From contig OY970338.1 of NCBI GenBank assembly GCA_963717515.1, forward strand, positions 1,488,001 to 1,552,000: 64,000 nt of DNA. Reading direction: 5' to 3'. Made by a program: the position numbers and the translations under genes. Shown here one piece after another: positions 58,978 to 64,000 of the stretch (the first letter of the stretch is position 1; every line of letters begins with the position of its first letter). Below the pieces are notes generated by a model. The model searched no databases. It worked only from the letters and a program-made list of their open reading frames with translations, and was not told the origin of the DNA. The stretch comes from CAYXZQ01 sp963717515. GTDB lineage: Archaea; Nanobdellota; Nanobdellia; Woesearchaeales; DSVV01.

Positions 58978-61659
58978 CTACCAGTTGAGATATCTTTCGA
59001 TGAACCTGTTCCCTCTCCTGATGCTGAATTTCCTGAGCTCATCTCCAAACAATATCAGGAATGCAAAAGGGAGTGACAACGACAGCTCGAGAACCGAAAG
59101 CGGGGCAGTCCCGAAGAATACATTGGCATGCGGCACATACATTATTATACCAAGGAGCGCGAGCTCCACGAATATACCCAGAAGGATCACCCTGTTCCTG
59201 ATTAACCCTGCTTTGAAAACTGATTGCCTCCTTGTCCTGCATATCCAGACATCGGCAATCTGGCAGATGATGATGCTTGCAAAGAAACCGGTGACAGCCT
59301 TTAGGTAAAGCGGGTCATTGTATGCGAGCTGCTTGCCCAGATGCCAGCCTCCGCTATGCAGGATGAAGAAATATGAAAAGAATCCGGCTGCTGCCTGCAG
59401 CATCCCGACTATGCCGTAGGACATGAACAGGAGCCTGTTGGACATGAGCCTCTCGTCTCTTGGACGGGGCTTTTTTTTCATGACATCAGTCTCAGGCCTC
59501 TCAGTGCCAAGGCCGATCGCAGGCAGGAGATCTGTTCCAAGATCGATTGCAAGTATGAGGACCACAGTGAGCGGAAGCGGGATCCTGAGCAGGACAAAAG
59601 CGATGAAAGGCAGGATCTCGGGAACATTGCTTGTCAGGATGTATGCGATGAATTTCCTTATGTTGTCAAAGATTGTCCTTCCTTCTTCTATTGCATCAAC
59701 GATAGTGGCGAAATTATCATCCATGATGACCATGTCGCTCGCCTCCCGGGCGACCTCAGTGCCTGACAGTCCCATCGATACCCCCATGTCCGCATTCTTG
59801 AGGGCAGGAGCGTCATTTACGCCGTCGCCTGTCACAGTCACCACCTCGCCCATGGACTGGAGCGCCTGGACAATCATAAGCTTCTGGGCTGGGTTTGTCC
59901 TGGCAAATATGATATTATCCCTGCTGAGCGCCTGTATTAATTGAGGTCCATCAAGCCTGCTCAGCTCTTCACCTGTGATTATATTTGCTGACTCACTGTC
60001 AATCAGCCCGACCCTCCTACCGATCGCCTCTGCTGTCAGGCTGTGGTCGCCTGTTATCATTATTATCTTAATCCCTGCAGTCCTGCATTTCTGTATAGCA
60101 AGGGGGACCTCTTCTCTTGGTGGGTCCATGAGACCTGCTAGGCCGATTAAGATGAAATCATTCTCTGCCTGACCCCTGTTTTTCACGGGCTTGAATCCCA
60201 GCGCGAGCACCCTCTCTCCGCTTGAAGCCATCTTCTTGTAGAACTTGTCGACAATCGATCTCTTCCTGGCATCGAACTTTTTCACCTTACCATTGACTGC
60301 TATCCTGCTGCAGGCCTTCAGGACGACTTCCGGGGCACCTTTGATATAGGATGTCCTGATCTCCCCTGAAATATTGGTAGTGATCATCCTCCGCGTCCTG
60401 GAATCAAATGGATTCTCATCTATCCTTTTTTCCTTCTGAATGATGTCATGGATATCGACGAATCTTCTTGAAAAATCCAGGAGCGAGGTCTCTGTGGGGT
60501 CGCCCATGAACCTGTCACTTTCCATCCTGGAATTATTGCACAGGATCATAGTCCTGAGAAGATGCCGGAGCGAGGCAGCTTCGCTGAGATATTTCTCATT
60601 TGCGTCATATTCCTCAAGATCGATAAATACTGTGTTCACAGCCATCCTGTTCTCTGTTATAGTCCCTGTCTTGTCAGTGCAGATGACAGTTGTCGAGCCC
60701 ATAGTCTCGACTGATTCAAGGTTGCGTATGAGGGCATTCTTCTTAGCCATCCTCTTTGCTGCGATGCTCAGGCATAATGTCACTGTCGGCAACAGTCCTT
60801 CAGGGACATTGGCAACAATTATGCCTATAGCAAATACCAGGCTGCCTATGAGCCTGTGTCCGATATATGCGCTTAGCAGAAAGAAAACAGTGCCAAGGAC
60901 CAGCGCAATAGCAGATATTATCCTGATGAAGCGGCTCAGCTCCCTGTGCAGGGGGGTCTGGACATTCTTCGTGTCTTTTGTGAGCCTTAGGATGTTGCCT
61001 ATCTGGGTATTCATCCCTGTTCCATACACAATCGCCTTGCCGTTGCCTGACTGAACAAATGTCCCTGAGAATACCATGTTCCTCGATTCGAGCATGTTGT
61101 CGCTTGTGCATTCAAGCTTCCTCAGCTGGGGTTCGCTTTCGCCTGTTATCGACGACAGGTCTATCTTAAGGGCATGATGCTCGATAAGCCTGCCGTCAGC
61201 AGGCACCCTGTCCCCTTCAGATACTGAGATAATATCCCCCGGGACGACGCTTTCTGAAGATATCCTCTTAATCACTCCATCCCTGAGAACATCAATCTCT
61301 TTCGGAATCATCTTCCTGAACGACTCCATGATCCTTTCAGACTGGAACTGCTGGATGAATGTGAACACTGAATTCAGGATGACAACAGCGATAAGCGCTA
61401 TCCCTATGAAGATGTTCCCATCTCCTGGCGAAAGATACTCAGCGAGGAATGCAAGGGCAGAGCCCACGATCAGGAGCATTGCAAAAAAATTGGTGAATTG
61501 CCTGAGGAACAATGCCGCAGCTGAGAATCTCTTCTTAACATGGAGGATGTTCGGCCCGTGCCTCTCAAGCCTTTTCCCTGCCTCTTCTGAAGAGAGGCCG
61601 TAGACACTTCCATCCAGGCTCCTGTACAGCTCTTGCAGTCCTATCTTGTGCTCAAACAT
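58978..61659 (-). CDS. P-type ATPase of Na+/K+-ATPase-like (P-IIC) type
   Basis: 893 residues, ten membrane segments. Actuator TGESEP, phosphorylation site CTDKTGTITENRM with catalytic Asp, hinge MVTGDGVNDAPALKNADMGVSMG. The M4 motif VANVPEGLLPTVT and the following SIAAKRMAKKNALIRNLESVETMGSTTVIC match the P-IIC (Na+,K+/H+,K+) subgroup rather than Ca2+ pumps (which have VAAIPEGLPA). It probably exports Na+ in exchange for K+ or H+. No beta-subunit partner is seen, as in other archaeal members. Confidence 0.93.
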   Translation of the reverse strand: MFEHKIGLQELYRSLDGSVYGLSSEEAGKRLERHGPNILHVKKRFSAAALFLRQFTNFFAMLLIVGSALAFLAEYLSPGDGNIFIGIALIAVVILNSVFTFIQQFQSERIMESFRKMIPKEIDVLRDGVIKRISSESVVPGDIISVSEGDRVPADGRLIEHHALKIDLSSITGESEPQLRKLECTSDNMLESRNMVFSGTFVQSGNGKAIVYGTGMNTQIGNILRLTKDTKNVQTPLHRELSRFIRIISAIALVLGTVFFLLSAYIGHRLIGSLVFAIGIIVANVPEGLLPTVTLCLSIAAKRMAKKNALIRNLESVETMGSTTVICTDKTGTITENRMAVNTVFIDLEEYDANEKYLSEAASLRHLLRTMILCNNSRMESDRFMGDPTETSLLDFSRRFVDIHDIIQKEKRIDENPFDSRTRRMITTNISGEIRTSYIKGAPEVVLKACSRIAVNGKVKKFDARKRSIVDKFYKKMASSGERVLALGFKPVKNRGQAENDFILIGLAGLMDPPREEVPLAIQKCRTAGIKIIMITGDHSLTAEAIGRRVGLIDSESANIITGEELSRLDGPQLIQALSRDNIIFARTNPAQKLMIVQALQSMGEVVTVTGDGVNDAPALKNADMGVSMGLSGTEVAREASDMVIMDDNFATIVDAIEEGRTIFDNIRKFIAYILTSNVPEILPFIAFVLLRIPLPLTVVLILAIDLGTDLLPAIGLGTERPETDVMKKKPRPRDERLMSNRLLFMSYGIVGMLQAAAGFFSYFFILHSGGWHLGKQLAYNDPLYLKAVTGFFASIIICQIADVWICRTRRQSVFKAGLIRNRVILLGIFVELALLGIIMYVPHANVFFGTAPLSVLELSLSLPFAFLILFGDELRKFSIRRGNRFIERYLNW

Positions 61660-61836
61660 GATTTCCCTCTTTTTGACTGCAGTGGACGGCAGGATTAATA
61701 AAATTATTGATAATCAGGATTGACGAGAGAAACCAGCACTTATTAAAGAGGAATTTATGATGTTAAAGGGAAATAATAACTACTTGAATGATTTACATAA
61801 CTGAGCAGTAATTCTTCAGATGAGATAGACGGAAGA

Positions 61837-61911
61837 ACAGTCCGGAGGCTGACAGGGTCCAGAAAGAGGATTCTCTGAACCTCCTCACAAAACAGTCCGG
61901 AGGTGAGTAAG
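61837..61911 (+). promoter_or_regulatory. Duplicated leader with SD-sequestering hairpin (copy B)
   Basis: ACAGTCCGGAGG occurs at 61837-61848 and 61892-61903 (period 55). AGAG-GATT-CTCT is the small hairpin and CCTCC (61880-61884) pairs with GGAGG (61899-61903), the ribosome-binding site of the gene at 61912. Compared with copy A (51544-51652) the small stem differs at one base pair in a compensatory way, A-T there and G-C here, which supports RNA structure. Confidence 0.72.
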
Positions 61912-62076
61912 ATGGAAATGGAATACAAGCAGGTCACATGCGACCCGGCATGCGGATTCCAGATTAAGAGCCATGACGAAGGAGAAATCAAGAGATTCGT
62001 CAAGGAGCATGCAAAGACTGCGCATCACCAGAACATCACAGGAAAGGATGTCGAAAAGATGATGAAAGCAGCATGA
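61912..62076 (+). CDS. DUF1059-family small protein
   Basis: 54 residues: a CDPACGFQIKSHDEGEIKRFVKEHAKTAH core with two cysteines, as in DUF1059 proteins, whose function is unknown. RBS GGAGGTGAG lies 5-8 nt before ATG 61912, inside the hairpin of the shared leader. Overlaps the frame of the downstream reductase start region, so probably co-transcribed with it. Confidence 0.8.
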   Translation: MEMEYKQVTCDPACGFQIKSHDEGEIKRFVKEHAKTAHHQNITGKDVEKMMKAA

Positions 62077-62090
62077 AGGGTGAGTGGAAA

Positions 62091-62768
62091 ATGAAGATGG
62101 GGGTAATAGGAACAGGAATTGTGGGCAGATCTCATGCCGCATGGCTGGCAGGGCTCGGTCATGATGTTGTCATAGGGACAAATGATGTAAAGAAGACCCT
62201 TGCAAAAAAAGGGAAAGACTCTATGGGAAACCCTCCTTTGAGCGAATGGCTGAAGAGCAATCCGGATGTGAAGCTTGCCACATTTCCTGATGCAGCCAGG
62301 CATGGTGAGATCGTATTTGAGGCTCTCAAGGGAGAGATAGCACTTTCTGTGCTGAAAGGACTGGGCAACCTTCTGGACGGGAAAATCCTCGTGGACATTG
62401 CGAATCCCCTGGATTTCTCCAGAGGCATGCCTCCTACCCTCACTGTCTGCAATACTGATTCCCTGGCAGAGCAGATACAAGGGTCAATGCCCAAGGCAAA
62501 GGTAGTTAAGGCATTCAACACGATGACTGCCTCACTGCAGGTCAACCCGGGGCAGCTTGCAGGAGGGGATCATCATCTGTTTCTCAGCGGAAACGACCCT
62601 TCTGCAAAGAAAGAGGTGGCTGACATTGCAAGAAGCTATGGATGGAAAGAGATAATAGACTTGGGCGACATAACGACTGCCCGGGGTACTGAGATGATGA
62701 TGCCTTTCTGGTTGAGGCTATGGAGCGCCCTTGGGACGCCCATGATGAACTATAAGATCGTAAAGTGA
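62091..62768 (+). CDS. F420- or NADP-dependent oxidoreductase-like protein
   Basis: 225 residues from ATG 62091, with GGGTGAG 6 nt before it; ATG 62073 (overlapping the previous stop) is an alternative. Rossmann motif MGVIGTGIVGRSHAAWLAGLGHDVVIG at the N terminus, then ILVDIANPLDFSRGMPPTL and VVKAFNTMTASLQVNPG, like NADPH-dependent F420 reductase (FNO/NpdG) and related YqxL-type proteins. Whether F420 is used in this organism is unknown, since no F420 synthesis gene is in the window. Confidence 0.88.
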   Translation: MKMGVIGTGIVGRSHAAWLAGLGHDVVIGTNDVKKTLAKKGKDSMGNPPLSEWLKSNPDVKLATFPDAARHGEIVFEALKGEIALSVLKGLGNLLDGKILVDIANPLDFSRGMPPTLTVCNTDSLAEQIQGSMPKAKVVKAFNTMTASLQVNPGQLAGGDHHLFLSGNDPSAKKEVADIARSYGWKEIIDLGDITTARGTEMMMPFWLRLWSALGTPMMNYKIVK

Positions 62769-62781
62769 GAGGCACATCTCA

Positions 62782-64000
62782 TCAGGTTTTCCGATACACC
62801 TGCTCAAGCTCAAGATAGGCTTCCCTTAGGGTTATCTTGTAGACAAGATATATAGGCAATGCAAGTATCATGCCGAGCGGGCCTGCGACCTGGGCAGCTA
62901 TGAGTATCAAAACAATGCTCAGGAGCGTATCGATCTTTACCATCCCTGGTATCATGAACGGGTTCAGGTAGAGGTTGTCGACGAGCTGAGCGACAACGAC
63001 CGTGACCAATGCGAACAATGCAATTATCGGCGAATCAAGCATGCCTATGAGGACAGGCGGGATAGCGCCAAGCACAGGCCCTATGTAAGGGATTATGTTA
63101 AGTATCCCTGCAAGTACTCCAAGAAACAGCCAGCCCTTCAGCCCGGAGATATGGAAACCGAGGCAGCATATTGCACCGATGACAGTGCTCTCTATGACTT
63201 TTGCAGACAGGAAATCACGGAGCTGCAGCCTTATCTCTCTTGATGCGTTCAGTATGGCATCTTTGTACTTTCCCGGAAGCAGCGTTGTCATCCTATTCTC
63301 GATCCTTTTCCATCTCCTGAAATACATATAGAACATCAGGGGCAGTATGATGACTGAATTAAAGGCGATCGAAGTGACCAGACCGAGAAATCCGGCGAAG
63401 GATGAAAATATGTACTGCTGGATGCCTGAAAGGGTGTCCTGCGTGACTATTTTTCTTCCGAGGATAGTCGGTATATAGGGATTGATCATGCCCATGTAAG
63501 TGCTGCCTATCTGGTTCACATCAGCATTGGCGACCTCATTGAGCTGAGTGATGGAGCCGCCAATCAGGAAATATATCGTGAACATCCAGAAGAATGCCAT
63601 TGAGTACATGAGGAACCTCCTTCCTGTCTTAGACATATGGAACCTCTTCATCCTCTGATGGAAATTCGTGATCAAGCTCTCGACAAATATAATGAGCACA
63701 ACACCCAGGATGAAGACGATGAATATTGTCTTGAAATAGAACAAGAGCGAGATTATGCCTGTCATGATCAGAAATATGACTGCCAGTATTATCCATATCT
63801 TCGGCTCTGTCGACAGTTCAATAATTTTTCTTCTTTTCATTTTGGGCTTCTCGACGGTCTCGAAAAATACGATCCTGTAAAGTGTCGTGATGACAACAAT
63901 GCCTAGGACTCCTATGAAACTTTCATATCCCAGACCGAACCAGAACATCCTGCCGAAAGCTGGGATGAGCCCAAATATTGCATAAAGAGCTGTTGTCAAT
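62782..64000 (-). CDS. AI-2E/PerM-family transporter (may extend past the window edge)
   Basis: At least 405 residues with about eight membrane segments and a typical C-terminal signature: GVLAGILNIIPYIGPVLGAIPPVLIGML, VAQLVDNLYLNPFMIPGMVKIDTLLSIVLILIAAQVAGPLGMILALPIYLVYK. Members export small molecules or act as Na+/H+ antiporters. The frame is open to the right edge and its first codon there would be TTG, so the true start probably lies outside the window. It is convergent to the reductase gene. Confidence 0.88.
   Translation of the reverse strand, partial: LTTALYAIFGLIPAFGRMFWFGLGYESFIGVLGIVVITTLYRIVFFETVEKPKMKRRKIIELSTEPKIWIILAVIFLIMTGIISLLFYFKTIFIVFILGVVLIIFVESLITNFHQRMKRFHMSKTGRRFLMYSMAFFWMFTIYFLIGGSITQLNEVANADVNQIGSTYMGMINPYIPTILGRKIVTQDTLSGIQQYIFSSFAGFLGLVTSIAFNSVIILPLMFYMYFRRWKRIENRMTTLLPGKYKDAILNASREIRLQLRDFLSAKVIESTVIGAICCLGFHISGLKGWLFLGVLAGILNIIPYIGPVLGAIPPVLIGMLDSPIIALFALVTVVVAQLVDNLYLNPFMIPGMVKIDTLLSIVLILIAAQVAGPLGMILALPIYLVYKITLREAYLELEQVYRKT

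Overview
The window is archaeal chromosome of moderate GC. Supporting signs are an rpoH-rpoB RNA polymerase cluster, archaeal DnaG-type primase, ABCE1, a RIO kinase, Pth2, pyruvoyl-dependent arginine decarboxylase, two HerA-type ATPases, TATA boxes about 25-30 bp before many start codons, GGTGA ribosome-binding sites, and tRNA genes that do not encode CCA. No 16S rRNA is present. The mix of a compact core gene set with Cys-rich surface proteins, DUF333, MASE3 and PHP proteins would fit a DPANN-type (for example Woesearchaeota-like) or other uncultivated archaeon, but lineage is an inference.

Layout: (1) 1-2051, RNA polymerase subunits H and B (B runs off the left edge) and two tRNA genes, Lys and Asp. 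(2) 2.3-5.3 kb, a PHP phosphoesterase and a tRNA-Arg whose 3' end is repeated at the borders of a small AT-rich insertion carrying a DinD/BRO-like gene. (3) 5.4-12.3 kb, a MASE3 histidine kinase, a glycosyltransferase, a frameshifted receiver protein, an HD hydrolase and HerA. (4) 12.4-19.2 kb, a DUF333 lipoprotein beside a papain-like surface protease that carries DUF333 itself, a GH15 glucoamylase, a NYN nuclease, thioredoxin reductase and a small ORF with a structured leader. (5) 19.2-28 kb, a molybdenum cofactor operon (ModE-like regulator, moaA, moaC, moaB, an unknown gene, moeA, MOSC), NAD kinase, GMP synthase and ferredoxin. (6) 28-42.4 kb, envelope-related genes: deacetylase, LysM protein, two coiled-coil proteins, tandem SPFH proteins, Pth2, an Lrp-type regulator, a subtilase, and a 929-residue Cys-repeat surface protein with a partner lipoprotein. 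(7) 42.4-51.5 kb, RIO kinase, a structured non-coding region, dnaG, a parvulin-thioredoxin fusion, a second HerA-like ATPase, ABCE1 broken in a G-tract, and tiny basic and zinc-ribbon proteins. (8) 51.5-64 kb, small genes with a shared SD-sequestering leader, an intron-bearing tRNA-Thr, PvlArgDC, CorA, a large membrane hydrolase, a P-IIC ATPase and transport proteins.

The most unusual observations are these. All four tRNA genes carry introns, at three different tRNA positions, and the large introns of tRNA-Arg (D-loop) and tRNA-Thr (anticodon loop) are related to each other. A 114-bp hairpin unit beginning with the tRNA-Arg 3' end is tandemly repeated next to a bro/dinD-like insertion. A duplicated leader whose hairpin covers the Shine-Dalgarno sequence precedes two unlinked small genes. 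About 400 bp before dnaG looks like an unassigned structured RNA.
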